Shown: positions 1-9,416 of the stretch, piece after piece
Layout: every line of letters starts with the position of its first letter
Position numbering within the stretch: position 1 is the stretch's first letter
From: Flavobacteriaceae bacterium NBU2977
GTDB lineage: Bacteria > Bacteroidota > Bacteroidia > Flavobacteriales > Flavobacteriaceae
Direction of reading: 5' to 3'
NCBI GenBank assembly: GCA_019931105.1
Contig: JAIOUW010000001.1
Span: forward strand, 186,001 to 250,000
Length of the DNA stretch: 64,000 nucleotides
The notes under the pieces: generated by a model
Database searches by the model: none
What the model was told of the DNA's origin: nothing
What the model saw: only the letters and a program-made list of their open reading frames with translations
Translations under genes and position numbers: made by a program

Positions 1-5
1 ACCAT

Positions 6-13
6 TATCTTTG
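6..13 (+). promoter_or_regulatory. Possible -7 box (TATCTTTG) before the ABC exporter
   Basis: TATCTTTG fits the Bacteroidota -7 consensus TAnnTTTG and lies 44 bases before the exporter ATG. The -33 region is outside the window. A second match, TATATTTG, reads on the minus strand at 53-46 and could serve a divergent gene off the left edge. Confidence 0.3.
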
Positions 14-57
14 GCATTTGCGAAAACGCTTCGAACCACATTGGCCAAATATAGGGT

Positions 58-1812
58 ATGAAAGAACTAAAACACGTCAATAAGTATTTCAAAAAATATT
101 GGTTCAAATTGTTGATGGGCATAGTAATAACCATCATCGCACGCGTTTTTACCCTTGTTATGCCCTCATACGTGAATAAATCGATAAGTGTTGTCGAAAA
201 TTTTATGGGCGGAAAAATCGCTGAATCCTTGGCGAGGGAACAACTACTTCAGTATATTTTGATAATAGTGGGGGCGGCTTTGCTGTCTGGTTTCTTCACC
301 TTTCTTATGCGCCAGACCATAATCAATGTTTCGAGATATATCGAGTACGACCTCAAGAACGAGGTTTTCGATCATTATCAATTCTTGAGCCTTGATTTTT
401 ACAAGAAGAACAGAACGGGCGATTTGATGAACCGTATCAGCGAAGATGTCGGCCAAGTGCGCATGTATGCCGGCCCAGCATTAATGTACGGTATCAATAC
501 GATCACCCTATTTGCCTGTATCATCCCCATCATGTTCTTTACCGCGCCTAAGTTGGCCGCCTACGCCTTGATTCCATTGCCGATTCTTTCGGTACTAATC
601 TATCAAATAAGCCGGATCATTCACCGGCGCAGTACAAAAGTGCAAGAATTTTTATCGACCCTTTCGACATTTACACAAGAGACCTTTTCAGGGGTTTCGG
701 TAATCAAGGCCTATGCCTTGGAACCACGGATCAATTCTGAGGTCGGTGTGCTTGCCCTAGAAGGAAAGAACAGGAGTATGGATCTTGCCAAGGTAAACGC
801 CTGGTTCTTTCCGCTGATGGTACTGATGATAGGGATCAGCAATATTTTTGTTATCTATATCGGGGGAAGACAGTATCTAAATGGCGAAATAGCCTCTGTC
901 GGTGTCATTGCTGAATTTATACTCTATGTAAACATGTTGACATGGCCAGTGGCCATTGTCGGATGGCTCACATCGATAGTACAGCGGGCGGAAGCATCAC
1001 AGAAAAGGATCAACGAATTTCTAAAGGAAAAACCTTCGATTACCAATAATGTTGCCGAAACGACTCCGATCAAGGGCAAGATCGAGTTCAAAAACGTGTC
1101 GTTCACATATAATGATACCAATATCACTGCACTGAAAAACATTTCCTTTGTCGTCAACGAGGGTGAAACCGTGGCCATTTTAGGTAAGACCGGAGCAGGA
1201 AAATCCACGATACTTGACTTGACGGCAAGGCTTTATGACGTCGATTCAGGAGAAATTCTAGTAGACGATGTGCCCATTAAAGAATTAAACCTTGAAAGTC
1301 TTCGGGGCAATATAGGTGCCGTACCGCAAGATGCCTTTCTGTTTTCCGATTCGATCAAGAACAACATTAAGTTCGGCAAAGAAAACGCCAGTGAATCTGA
1401 AGTAATTGAAGCCGCCAAAAACGCCGTGGTCCATGAAAATATTATGGGCTTTTCGAAACAGTACGATACGGTTTTGGGCGAAAGGGGAATCACCTTGAGC
1501 GGCGGACAAAAACAGCGGGTCTCGATCGCAAGGGCCTTGATAAAAGAGCCCCAGGTCTACCTATTCGATGATTGCCTTTCTGCGGTGGATACCGAGACCG
1601 AGGAAGAAATTTTGAACAATCTTAAAAAGGCCTCAAAAAATCGTACGACGCTTATCGTCAGCCATAGGGTCTCTTCGGCCAAAAATGCCGATAAGATCCT
1701 GATACTTGATGACGGAAAATTGCTTCAAGAGGGCACACATGAAGAACTGAACGATGTAGATGGTTATTACAGTGAACTTTATCGCAATCAGCTTTCGGAG
1801 AAAGAAAACTGA
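58..1812 (+). CDS. ABC exporter half-transporter, fused membrane and ATPase domains
   Basis: An inner-membrane type IV ABC exporter subunit of 584 residues. Roughly residues 1-310 form the six-helix membrane domain and 340-575 the nucleotide-binding domain. Walker A is GKTGAGKST near residue 376, the signature LSGGQ near 480, and the H-loop lies in IVSHRVSS. Walker B reads YLFDDCLSAVD: the catalytic Glu is replaced by Asp. In the YheI/MdlA and TM287 families this degenerate site marks one half of a heterodimer, so I infer a partner exporter subunit. None is visible downstream, where a PUR-type gene follows. Substrate unknown; drugs or lipids are typical of the family. Confidence 0.9.
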   Translation: MKELKHVNKYFKKYWFKLLMGIVITIIARVFTLVMPSYVNKSISVVENFMGGKIAESLAREQLLQYILIIVGAALLSGFFTFLMRQTIINVSRYIEYDLKNEVFDHYQFLSLDFYKKNRTGDLMNRISEDVGQVRMYAGPALMYGINTITLFACIIPIMFFTAPKLAAYALIPLPILSVLIYQISRIIHRRSTKVQEFLSTLSTFTQETFSGVSVIKAYALEPRINSEVGVLALEGKNRSMDLAKVNAWFFPLMVLMIGISNIFVIYIGGRQYLNGEIASVGVIAEFILYVNMLTWPVAIVGWLTSIVQRAEASQKRINEFLKEKPSITNNVAETTPIKGKIEFKNVSFTYNDTNITALKNISFVVNEGETVAILGKTGAGKSTILDLTARLYDVDSGEILVDDVPIKELNLESLRGNIGAVPQDAFLFSDSIKNNIKFGKENASESEVIEAAKNAVVHENIMGFSKQYDTVLGERGITLSGGQKQRVSIARALIKEPQVYLFDDCLSAVDTETEEEILNNLKKASKNRTTLIVSHRVSSAKNADKILILDDGKLLQEGTHEELNDVDGYYSELYRNQLSEKEN

Positions 1813-1892
1813 AAAATTGTTGCTCCATAAGCATTTTTTTTTCATTTTTGATAGAATAATTCCTCACCGTTAGGAACCATATACAACACAAA

Positions 1893-2276
1893 ATGGGCGA
1901 TAGAGATTTAATGGATCAAGAAGAGATTTATTCGAAAGTTTTAAGGGCGGGAAGAAGAACATATTTCTTCGACGTAAGAAGCACAAAGGCCGGTGATTAT
2001 TATCTTACCATTACCGAAAGCAAAAAATTTACCCACGATGATGGTTCCTTTCACTATAAAAAGCATAAAATCTATCTCTATAAAGAGGATTTTAGTGCTT
2101 TTAGAGAGCATGTCGAAGAAATGATGGATTATATAATCGATGAAAAAGGAAGCGAAGTAATCTCCGAAATACATCAAAAAAATTTTAAAAAAGAAGATAG
2201 TATAGAGGCCCCTTTGGAAAATGGGGAAATGAAATCAACAGAAAACTTTACCGATGTCGACTTTGACGACATATAG
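1893..2276 (+). CDS. DUF3276 PUR-alpha-like nucleic-acid-binding protein
   Basis: A 127-residue cytoplasmic protein of the PUR-alpha/beta/gamma-like family (DUF3276), near universal in Bacteroidota. The core covers about residues 10-85 and includes AGRRTYFFDVR, DYYLTITESKKF and HKIYLYKEDF, the beta-strand/helix pattern of the PUR fold that binds single-stranded DNA or RNA. The acidic tail is not conserved in my memory of the family. An ATG six codons in (1911, MDQEE) is an alternative start. A hairpin terminator follows. The cellular role is not established. Confidence 0.85.
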   Translation: MGDRDLMDQEEIYSKVLRAGRRTYFFDVRSTKAGDYYLTITESKKFTHDDGSFHYKKHKIYLYKEDFSAFREHVEEMMDYIIDEKGSEVISEIHQKNFKKEDSIEAPLENGEMKSTENFTDVDFDDI

Positions 2277-2302
2277 GTAATGAACTTATCGATAAATAAC
2301 TT

Positions 2303-2331
2303 ACGGCCCTTTTGACAGGGTCGTTTTTTTT
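2303..2331 (+). terminator. Rho-independent terminator after the DUF3276 gene
   Basis: The arms ACGGCCCT and AGGGTCGT pair over eight positions (one G-U) around a TTTGAC loop, followed directly by eight T. It separates the DUF3276 gene from the carboxypeptidase. Confidence 0.75.
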
Positions 2332-2345
2332 AGATTTAAAGACTT

Positions 2346-4871
2346 ATGAAAAATTTTATCCTCCTTTTTGCCATTGGCTTCCTACAATCTAGCTTGGCCC
2401 AAGAAACTTTGGACCTCAATTATTATTTACCGCAGAACATAGCATATGACGAGTCGATTCCCACCCCTAAGGAAATTATCGGTCATGAAGTGGGCGAATG
2501 GCACGTAACACACGATAAGCTTATGTTCTATATGCAGACCTTGGCAAAAGCGAGCGATCGTATTTCCATTGAAAATCGCGGATCGACTTTCGAGGGAAGA
2601 CCAATTCTTCTGTTGACCGTAACTTCCCCAAAAAACCATCAGAACATTGATAAAATAAGACAAGAACATATCGCCCTTACCGAAAGCGGAGCTGGCTCGC
2701 TTTCGGTCGAAGATATGCCCATAGTGGTCTATCAGGGTTTTTCGATCCACGGCAACGAGCCGAGCGGAGCCAATGCCGGACTCGCCTATGCCTATTATCT
2801 TGCGGCGGCACAAGGGCCCGAGATCGAATCGATGTTGAACGATCTGGTCATTTTGATGGATCCATCATTTAACCCCGACGGACTGCAGCGATTCGCCTAT
2901 TGGGCAAATACCAACAAAAGTATCAATCTAAATTCTGACACGAACGAAAGAGAGTATCACGAGGTATGGCCCGGAGGGCGCACCAACCACTATTGGTTCG
3001 ATATGAACCGAGATTGGTTGCCAGTGCAGCTTCCTGAAAGTCGTGCGCGTATTGAAACGTTTCACAAGTGGTTGCCCAACATTCTTACCGACCATCATGA
3101 AATGGGAACGAACTCCACCTTCTTTTTTCAACCGGGCGAACCCACACGGGTGCACCCATTGACCCCGAAAATAAACCAGGAGCTGACCGCCGAAATCGGC
3201 ACCTACCACGCAAAGGCATTGGACAAAATAGGGTCGCTATATTATTCAGAAGAAAACTACGACGATTATTATTATGGAAAAGGTTCCACTTTTCCCGATG
3301 TCAACGGAAGCATAGGTATTCTATTCGAACAAGGAAGCTCACGAGGGCATATTCAAGAAAGTGAAAATGGCACCCTTACCTTTCCCTTTACGATAAGAAA
3401 TCAGTTCACCACGGCCCTGTCGACCATCGAGGCCGCCCAAAATATGCGGGCAAAAATCCTATCGTACCAACGCGATTTTTATTCAGCAATGCGTTCCGAA
3501 TCCACAAAAGCCAAAACCAAGGCCATCGTTTTTGGCGACAGTAAAGATGCCGCCAAGGCATGGCACCTCGCCGAGATTCTCAAACGCCATAAAATAAAGG
3601 TACATGAACTTTCCAATGATGCTTCGATTGGTGGCAAATCATATAAAAAAGGAAATGCCTATGTGGTGCCCATGGCCCAAAAGAACCCGAGGTTGATCAA
3701 GGCCATGTTCGAAAAGCGAACCACTTTTACCGACAGCCTTTTTTACGATATTTCGGCATGGACTTTTCCTTTGGCCTTCAATATGGATTATACCGAATTG
3801 GGCTCGTCATCGAATATGGGCTCAGAGATTCAAGAGCTGTCAGCCCTATCTGGCGATGTTGACAGACAAAGTAATTATGCTTATCTATTCGAGTGGAACG
3901 AGTATTATACGCCCAAGGCATTGAATAAAATCGTGAACAAAGGTATTCGCGCCAAGGTCGCCAAGTCTCCTTTTTCTTTAGAAGGCAATGATTATGGTTA
4001 CGGCACCATAATGATTCCCGTTCAAAATCAGTTATTGGATGCTTCGCAACTTCATTCCTTTTTATCCGAAGTGGCAAAAGAGAGTCATCTAAAGATAACC
4101 GCCGTAGGCACAGGTTTGACCAAGGGCATCGATTTGGGCAGTAATGACTTCGACCCAATTAAAAAGCAAAAGGTCGCGATTTTGGTCGGTGGCGGGGTCC
4201 GTTCTTATGATGCGGGAGAAATCTGGCATTTGTTCGATACTCGATACGCTATGAAACTGACCAAATTGGATACCGAGTATTTCAGCGGTGTAGATCTAAG
4301 TTCGTACACCGATATTATACTACCTCGAACTTGGGGTTCGGCCCTGAGCAAGAAGAATGCCGACAAATTAAAGGAATGGGTCGAAGAAGGTGGCACTTTG
4401 ATCGGATACACCAACGTGGCCGAATGGCTTGACAAGAACGAATTCTTAAGCCTCAAGTTCAAAAAAGATACGACTAGGGTAGCCAAAAATATTTCTTTCG
4501 ACCAAAAGGGCGCATATAGTGGTGCACAGGTAACCGGCGGGGCTATTTTTGAGGCCAAATTGGATCTTTCCCACCCCATTAACTATGGGTATAAAAACGA
4601 TAGGCTTGCCCTGTTCCGTAATTCCAACGTTTATATTGCCCCTGATAAGCAGAGTTACAACAACCCGATCCAATACACCTCTGATCCGTTAATGAGTGGT
4701 TATATCTCTGAAGAAAATGCCCAGCTCATCAAAAATTCGGTCCCATTCGTCGCCAAAAGGCTTGGTAAGGGCCGGGTAATCGTGTTTACCGACAATACCA
4801 ATTTTCGTGCTTTTTGGTATGGCACGAACAAATTATTGATGAACGCGATTTTCTTTGGAGAAATGATGTAG
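2346..4871 (+). CDS. Secreted M14-family zinc carboxypeptidase
   Basis: An exported metallopeptidase of 841 residues with a signal peptide ending about residue 18 (LQSSLAQ). The peptidase M14 domain spans about residues 40-360. The zinc box HGNE lies near residue 136, NPDG and DMNRDW follow, the region around TDHHEMG probably supplies the third zinc ligand, and LFEQGSSRG carries the likely catalytic Glu. Residues 390-841 resemble a class I glutamine-amidotransferase-like fold (VAILVGGGVRSYDAG; GGTLIGYTNVAEW), a common C-terminal extension in Bacteroidota M14 proteins. It probably trims peptides in the periplasm or outside the cell. Confidence 0.88.
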   Translation: MKNFILLFAIGFLQSSLAQETLDLNYYLPQNIAYDESIPTPKEIIGHEVGEWHVTHDKLMFYMQTLAKASDRISIENRGSTFEGRPILLLTVTSPKNHQNIDKIRQEHIALTESGAGSLSVEDMPIVVYQGFSIHGNEPSGANAGLAYAYYLAAAQGPEIESMLNDLVILMDPSFNPDGLQRFAYWANTNKSINLNSDTNEREYHEVWPGGRTNHYWFDMNRDWLPVQLPESRARIETFHKWLPNILTDHHEMGTNSTFFFQPGEPTRVHPLTPKINQELTAEIGTYHAKALDKIGSLYYSEENYDDYYYGKGSTFPDVNGSIGILFEQGSSRGHIQESENGTLTFPFTIRNQFTTALSTIEAAQNMRAKILSYQRDFYSAMRSESTKAKTKAIVFGDSKDAAKAWHLAEILKRHKIKVHELSNDASIGGKSYKKGNAYVVPMAQKNPRLIKAMFEKRTTFTDSLFYDISAWTFPLAFNMDYTELGSSSNMGSEIQELSALSGDVDRQSNYAYLFEWNEYYTPKALNKIVNKGIRAKVAKSPFSLEGNDYGYGTIMIPVQNQLLDASQLHSFLSEVAKESHLKITAVGTGLTKGIDLGSNDFDPIKKQKVAILVGGGVRSYDAGEIWHLFDTRYAMKLTKLDTEYFSGVDLSSYTDIILPRTWGSALSKKNADKLKEWVEEGGTLIGYTNVAEWLDKNEFLSLKFKKDTTRVAKNISFDQKGAYSGAQVTGGAIFEAKLDLSHPINYGYKNDRLALFRNSNVYIAPDKQSYNNPIQYTSDPLMSGYISEENAQLIKNSVPFVAKRLGKGRVIVFTDNTNFRAFWYGTNKLLMNAIFFGEMM

Positions 4872-4903
4872 GTAACATTTTTTAGCCTCTGGTCTATGGA
4901 GCG

Positions 4904-5947
4904 TTATCCGATTCTGGTATAAATCCAGTTGAAAAAAAACAGACTTGTTACTACAGCAAGGGCCAATACAGCATTTGATATGGCGGTCAGAAGAATGAAC
5001 ATGCCGATATAGTATATCGGATAGATGACCAAAGCAAATGCAAATCGTAAAGTACCCATAAACTCGGGTTCCCAAACTTTTGGCTTGACCAGAAGGCGCC
5101 AAGACAAAACCACGGGAAAATTGAAAAGTACAAAAACTCCCTTTAAAATATTGCGGACATACGTAGGTTTTGAACCATTTTTTGACCGTAAATCATTGCC
5201 GCCATACGTCGAGATAGTGCTATTGACTTCTTGGGGGTTCAAATAGTCGACCCCCTGGGCATCAAGCCAAGATATAATGTTTTCGTAGTCCGAATCATCT
5301 TCAATATGGGTCGTCAAACCTTTTAGGGCCGTGGTGACCGTATCCTTGATTTTTTGTGTCGACCCGGGAATATCGTTCTCAAGGAGTATATCTTGAAGTG
5401 CGATATTCTCCCCAAAATAAATTGCGACCCGATCGGAAAAAATCTCGGCGTTCCGGTAATTCAACCCGACCGGAACCAATCGAATATCCAAGTCGGGATG
5501 CTTCTCCAAAGCTGCGAATAAAATGCGGGTAAAGCCTTTGCTCAAAGGTCGCACCCTACGTCTTAGATTGTGGTTCGCTTCGGGAAACATAAGAATCGCC
5601 TCGCCCTGACCCAAAAGTTCTGCACACCTTTCAAAAATGACATTATTGTTCTTTAGCGAGTCGCGGCCATCGCGAATACGATATATCGGAATCATCTGAA
5701 AGAAATCGAAGACCGCGATCAAGACCTTGCTTTTGAATATATCGGAACGCGTCAAAAAATAGGGTTTTCTATTACAATCGACCGCTATCAAAAGTACATC
5801 CAGAAGGGCACTTTGATGATTGGGAAGAAAAAGTACGGGTCTGTCTTTCGGCACATGCCCCAACCCTGAAACTTTTATCTTTCCAAAGAAAAGATGAAGG
5901 CTAGTTCTTATCCATATCTTGACCAGATTGTATCCTAATTTCTTCAA
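4904..5947 (-). CDS. 1-acylglycerol-3-phosphate acyltransferase-like protein
   Basis: A membrane-associated PlsC-type acyltransferase, 347 residues, that probably transfers an acyl chain to a lysophospholipid or glycerolipid. The active-site block is NHQSALLD near residue 43, an H-x5-D form of the usual HX4D box. The acceptor-binding block is FPEANHNLRRR where most families have FPEG. Two or three hydrophobic helices at the C terminus (after about residue 270) anchor it. The start is TTG at 5947, overlapping the TGA of the upstream transporter by four bases (TTGA), so the two are probably translationally coupled. Confidence 0.83.
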   Translation of the reverse strand: MKKLGYNLVKIWIRTSLHLFFGKIKVSGLGHVPKDRPVLFLPNHQSALLDVLLIAVDCNRKPYFLTRSDIFKSKVLIAVFDFFQMIPIYRIRDGRDSLKNNNVIFERCAELLGQGEAILMFPEANHNLRRRVRPLSKGFTRILFAALEKHPDLDIRLVPVGLNYRNAEIFSDRVAIYFGENIALQDILLENDIPGSTQKIKDTVTTALKGLTTHIEDDSDYENIISWLDAQGVDYLNPQEVNSTISTYGGNDLRSKNGSKPTYVRNILKGVFVLFNFPVVLSWRLLVKPKVWEPEFMGTLRFAFALVIYPIYYIGMFILLTAISNAVLALAVVTSLFFFNWIYTRIG

Positions 5948-6882
5948 ACCAGTTTTTCTTTGGTTATCGGTCTATATCCCCAAAAGCCCGCCAAAATCAA
6001 GCCTGATACCAAATGCCAAATACCCCAAAAGGCAGCCAACAAGGCCATGCCACCCAAGCCATCAAAAAATGTAAAGATGAGCAAAAGTCCCAATCCCGAA
6101 TTTTGAATACCTGTCTCTATGGTAATGGATCGAACATCAGTTTTCGGCAATTTCAAAAACGTTGCCAACGAGAAACCCGTAGTGAACGCTACAAGGTTGT
6201 GGGTCAAAACGATCCAAAAAACATAAAATACATACTCTGAAAAAATTTCACGATTGTTATATAGGGCCAAAAACACTAGAGAAATAAAGAACAGTATGGA
6301 AACCACCTTCAACACCCTTGCCATTTTTGAAGCCAGAATCGGCATAACATGATTTACCAGCATTCCTGATATTAGAGGTAGTCCCAACAATAAGAAAACC
6401 AATTTGATCATTTCGAAAGGCGAAATGTCGACCTCTTTTAATAGTAGGGCCGTCGGTTCGTACAATGACCCCCATAATTGTAGATTCAAGGGCGTCATAA
6501 CCACAGCCAACAAGGTCGCTATCGCAGTAAGGCTGACCGAAAGCGCTGAATTGCCTCTGGCCGCATGGGCGATAAAGTTCGATACATTGCCTCCCGGACA
6601 TGCGGCCACCATAAACATGCCCAATGCAATACTTGGCAAGGGATCAATAAGCCAGACCATAACAAAGGTGATCATTGGCAATAGAACGAATTGACTGCCC
6701 ACACCCACAAAAATAGACTTAGGGTTTTCGAACAATCTTTTAAAGTCGGCTTTTGAAATTTCCAAGGCAACACCGAACATGACCAAGGCCAAGGCCGTGT
6801 TCATCAACCACAAAGATCCGGTGTCAAAATTAATACGAACGTTATCGAGAATGGTATCGGTCAAAAAGCAAAATGATTTCAT
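5944..6882 (-). CDS. Bile acid:sodium symporter (BASS) family transporter
   Basis: An inner-membrane transporter of 312 residues with about nine hydrophobic helices, matching the BASS/SBF family. Typical signatures are MFMVAACPGGNVSNFIAHAARGN near residue 95, the Na+-binding region, and ETGIQNSGLGLLLI near residue 255. Bacterial members move small organic acids with Na+; bile acid is only the family name. First gene of a two-gene unit with the acyltransferase. A 180-bp gap to the divergent redoxin gene must hold its promoter, where I found no clear TAnnTTTG box. Confidence 0.88.
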   Translation of the reverse strand: MKSFCFLTDTILDNVRINFDTGSLWLMNTALALVMFGVALEISKADFKRLFENPKSIFVGVGSQFVLLPMITFVMVWLIDPLPSIALGMFMVAACPGGNVSNFIAHAARGNSALSVSLTAIATLLAVVMTPLNLQLWGSLYEPTALLLKEVDISPFEMIKLVFLLLGLPLISGMLVNHVMPILASKMARVLKVVSILFFISLVFLALYNNREIFSEYVFYVFWIVLTHNLVAFTTGFSLATFLKLPKTDVRSITIETGIQNSGLGLLLIFTFFDGLGGMALLAAFWGIWHLVSGLILAGFWGYRPITKEKLV

Positions 6883-7062
6883 GGTCGTTCATAGTGCGCA
6901 TAAGTGAGATTTCATGGCGCCCCTATGAAGAACATCTGCAATATATAACAATCGAATATAAATAATTCGAAGCTTTTTGGTAAATCATGGCATTAGAAAT
7001 TGGCGGCCTCACAAATTAATTTGACAAATACCTTAACTTTAAAGTCTTTTAAATCGATTTAA

Positions 7063-7617
7063 ATGGCAAGAACGCCCAGTAACATGCTTCTCTTAGGAAC
7101 GATCGCGCCCGATTTTAATCTATTGGATACAGTAACCGACGAGTTTAGTTCGCTTCAATCATTAAAGGGAAATAAGGGGACGGTTATCATGTTTATCTGC
7201 AATCATTGCCCCTTTGTAAAGCATGTGAACCCCGAGATTTCTCAAATGGCCCGCGAATACCGGTCCACAGGTATCAACTTTATTGCAATTTCGAGCAACG
7301 ATATCATAAATTATCCTCAAGACGCACCTGATCTAATGAGACAAGTTGCCGAAAAGGAAAGTTATGGATTTCCCTATCTCTTCGATGCCGACCAAGAAAT
7401 TGCAAAAAAATATGATGCGGCCTGTACGCCCGATTTTTATTTGTTCGATTCGCGGTTAAAACTTGTGTATCGAGGACAATTGGATGATTCAAGACCCGGA
7501 AACGGAATTCCTGTAACAGGAACCGATCTTCGAAATGCCATGGATGCACTACTTGCGGGAGATGAAATAGACCCGAATCAAAAACCAAGTATCGGTTGTA
7601 ATATCAAATGGGCATAA
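7063..7617 (+). CDS. Thioredoxin-fold redoxin (AhpC/TSA-like)
   Basis: A cytoplasmic thioredoxin-family protein of 184 residues. The active site is CNHC near residue 47 in MFICNHCPFVKHV, the usual place at the end of beta-strand 1 of the redoxin fold. YDAACTPDFYLFD supplies the cis-proline loop. A C-terminal Cys (IGCNIKWA) is typical of this small-redoxin group. It is probably a peroxide-linked or general thiol oxidoreductase. The cupin gene starts 10 bases downstream, suggesting co-transcription. Confidence 0.85.
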   Translation: MARTPSNMLLLGTIAPDFNLLDTVTDEFSSLQSLKGNKGTVIMFICNHCPFVKHVNPEISQMAREYRSTGINFIAISSNDIINYPQDAPDLMRQVAEKESYGFPYLFDADQEIAKKYDAACTPDFYLFDSRLKLVYRGQLDDSRPGNGIPVTGTDLRNAMDALLAGDEIDPNQKPSIGCNIKWA

Positions 7618-7627
7618 AGAATCAGTA

Positions 7628-7948
7628 ATGAAAATAGATAAAAAAGAGGCCTTGAAAAAGCTTGCTGGAGAAAGTTCACCATTTCTATCGGTTTTCGAAC
7701 ATGGAACACTTTCGGTAGAAGTATACAAACCAGAAAAAATCGACTTGCAGCAACCCCATACGCGCGATGAGGCCTATGTTATTATTTCAGGAAGCGGTGA
7801 GTTTTTAAACGGTGATGTCAGAACCCATTTTTCTCCTGGTGATTTTCTTTTTGTACCTGCGGGAGTTGAACATCGCTTTGAGAACTTTACCGATGACTTT
7901 TCAACTTGGGTGATTTTCTATGGCCCCGAAGGCGGCGAAAAGCCATAG
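7628..7948 (+). CDS. Small cupin-domain protein
   Basis: A single-domain cupin of 106 residues. Motif 1 is PHTRDEAYVIISGSGEF (His and Glu metal ligands) and motif 2 is PGDFLFVPAGVEHRF (His ligand), forming a metal-binding beta-barrel. Function cannot be told from the fold: enzymes, sensors and binding proteins all use it. Eleven codons shorter than many stand-alone cupins but complete. It follows the redoxin gene closely and converges on the DinB/YfiT gene, leaving only seven bases between stops. Confidence 0.8.
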   Translation: MKIDKKEALKKLAGESSPFLSVFEHGTLSVEVYKPEKIDLQQPHTRDEAYVIISGSGEFLNGDVRTHFSPGDFLFVPAGVEHRFENFTDDFSTWVIFYGPEGGEKP

Positions 7949-7955
7949 TCCCATA

Positions 7956-8501
7956 TCACGCCCAGCCCTTTGTTTTGAGAAGTGCCTCGATATGGGCACA
8001 ATGATGTCGACTGTGCCAGGCATATTTTCCAATATTCTCCTCGACCGTCACCCTCGAACGGTCTTCAGGGTGTCTATACGATTTTTGCAGGTCATTGTTC
8101 GAGAGGCCCCTCAACAGAAAAACCATCTTGGCATGAAGTGCTTTTAGATAATCAAGCGAAAGTTCGATAGGCGCTGTTTTGGTATCGAACAAGTCGGCCC
8201 AATCTTTTTCTTGATATGCCTTTATCAACGGATTATCTTCGGTCAGTGACCATTTAAAACGCGTATAACTATGGTGATGGCTGTCTGCCATGTGATGCAC
8301 GACTTGCCGAACCGTCCAACCGCCCGGACGATAAGGGGTATTCAATTGTTCTTCGGAAAGATTTTTCACCAAATTGTGCAACTTATTGGGTAAATCTTCC
8401 AAAACCTGTATCCATTCTTGGACCATTTCCCCCGTTATTGATCGAGGCGGCTCAAACCTTCCTATAGGATAGCGAAGCTTATCAAGTGCTATATTTTCCA
8501 T
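7956..8501 (-). CDS. YfiT-like DinB-superfamily metal-dependent transferase
   Basis: A 181-residue DinB/YfiT-like four-helix protein. The metal-binding histidines are visible in VRQVVHHMADSHHHSY near residue 66 and YAWHSRHHCAHI near residue 160, spaced as in Bacillus YfiT and bacillithiol S-transferase. The opening LRYPIGRFEPP also matches YfiT. It probably conjugates a low-molecular-weight thiol to electrophiles; which thiol this organism uses is not shown here. Single-gene unit. Confidence 0.85.
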   Translation of the reverse strand: MENIALDKLRYPIGRFEPPRSITGEMVQEWIQVLEDLPNKLHNLVKNLSEEQLNTPYRPGGWTVRQVVHHMADSHHHSYTRFKWSLTEDNPLIKAYQEKDWADLFDTKTAPIELSLDYLKALHAKMVFLLRGLSNNDLQKSYRHPEDRSRVTVEENIGKYAWHSRHHCAHIEALLKTKGWA

Positions 8502-8646
8502 GCCTTAAAAATAGAAAAGAAAAACAAGTCGAGACGTAAAATCAGGAATACTTCGAATACAGGCTCCCATTTTATATTGGCTATAATCAAAGGTAAAATT
8601 TAATACATTTTTAACGGTAAAAAAAAGACAGTCAATAATAATCTAC

Positions 8647-8654
8647 TAAATTTG
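8647..8654 (+). promoter_or_regulatory. Likely -7 box (TAAATTTG) of the peroxiredoxin gene
   Basis: TAAATTTG matches TAnnTTTG and ends 35 bases before the peroxiredoxin ATG. No clear TTG lies 17-23 bases upstream, so the -33 element is weak or absent. Confidence 0.5.
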
Positions 8655-8689
8655 TAGGATATTAATTATTCATCACAAAAACTTTTAAA

Positions 8690-9328
8690 ATGGCAACAAT
8701 ACGATTGGGTGACAAAGCCCCTGATTTTACGGCGAACAGTTCAATGGGGCCCATAAATTTTTATGACTATCTGGGCGATGGTTGGGGTATCTTATTTTCG
8801 CATCCTGCGGATTTCACCCCTGTCTGCACGACCGAATTGGGTACCGCGGCGAAATTCAAAGGCGAGTTTGACAAACGAAACGTTAAAATGCTTGCATTGA
8901 GCGTAGACGGTGCCGATTCGCATAACGAATGGATCAAAGATATTAATGAGGTGCAACAGACGACCGTGAACTTTCCTATTATTGCTGATGAGGACAAAAA
9001 GGTCTCCGACCTTTATGATATGATACACCCTAATGCGGACAATAACCTTACCGTACGTTCGGTGTTCATAATCGCACCCGATAAGACCGTCAAGCTAATA
9101 CTTACCTACCCGGCGTCAACAGGGCGCAATTTCTATGAATTATTAAGGGTCATAGATTCGTTACAGCTAACAGCATATCATAAGGTCGCAACACCTGCAA
9201 ATTGGGAAAACGGGGAAGATGTGGTCGTGAGCCCGGCCATTCCTACAGCCGAAGCCAAAAAGATATTTAAAAAAGGAGTTGAGGAAATAAAGCCTTATCT
9301 GCGCATGACACCGGATCCAACAGTTTAG
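8690..9328 (+). CDS. 1-Cys peroxiredoxin (Prx6 type)
   Basis: A cytoplasmic peroxidase of 212 residues that reduces H2O2 and organic peroxides. The peroxidatic Cys is in DFTPVCTTELG near residue 46, with the usual Thr three residues before it (PxxxT/SxxC) and Arg in TVRSVFI. No second Cys is present, so it works by the 1-Cys mechanism and needs an external reductant. The C-terminal extension ending YLRMTPDP is the Prx6/AhpC2 signature. Single gene with its own promoter. Confidence 0.93.
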   Translation: MATIRLGDKAPDFTANSSMGPINFYDYLGDGWGILFSHPADFTPVCTTELGTAAKFKGEFDKRNVKMLALSVDGADSHNEWIKDINEVQQTTVNFPIIADEDKKVSDLYDMIHPNADNNLTVRSVFIIAPDKTVKLILTYPASTGRNFYELLRVIDSLQLTAYHKVATPANWENGEDVVVSPAIPTAEAKKIFKKGVEEIKPYLRMTPDPTV

Positions 9329-9358
9329 GCCCGTGCAAAGATAAATTTATAAATGTCC

Positions 9359-9387
9359 TTTGGTTAAATTAAATAACTGTACCTTTG
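9359..9387 (+). promoter_or_regulatory. Cold-shock gene promoter (TTTG, 17 bp, TACCTTTG)
   Basis: TTTG at 9359-9362 and TACCTTTG at 9380-9387 are separated by 17 bases, a good Bacteroidota -33/-7 pair. About 29 bases of AT-only leader follow before the ATG at 9417. Confidence 0.7.
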
Positions 9388-9416
9388 CGCTTTAATTAAT
9401 TTTAATTTTTATTATT

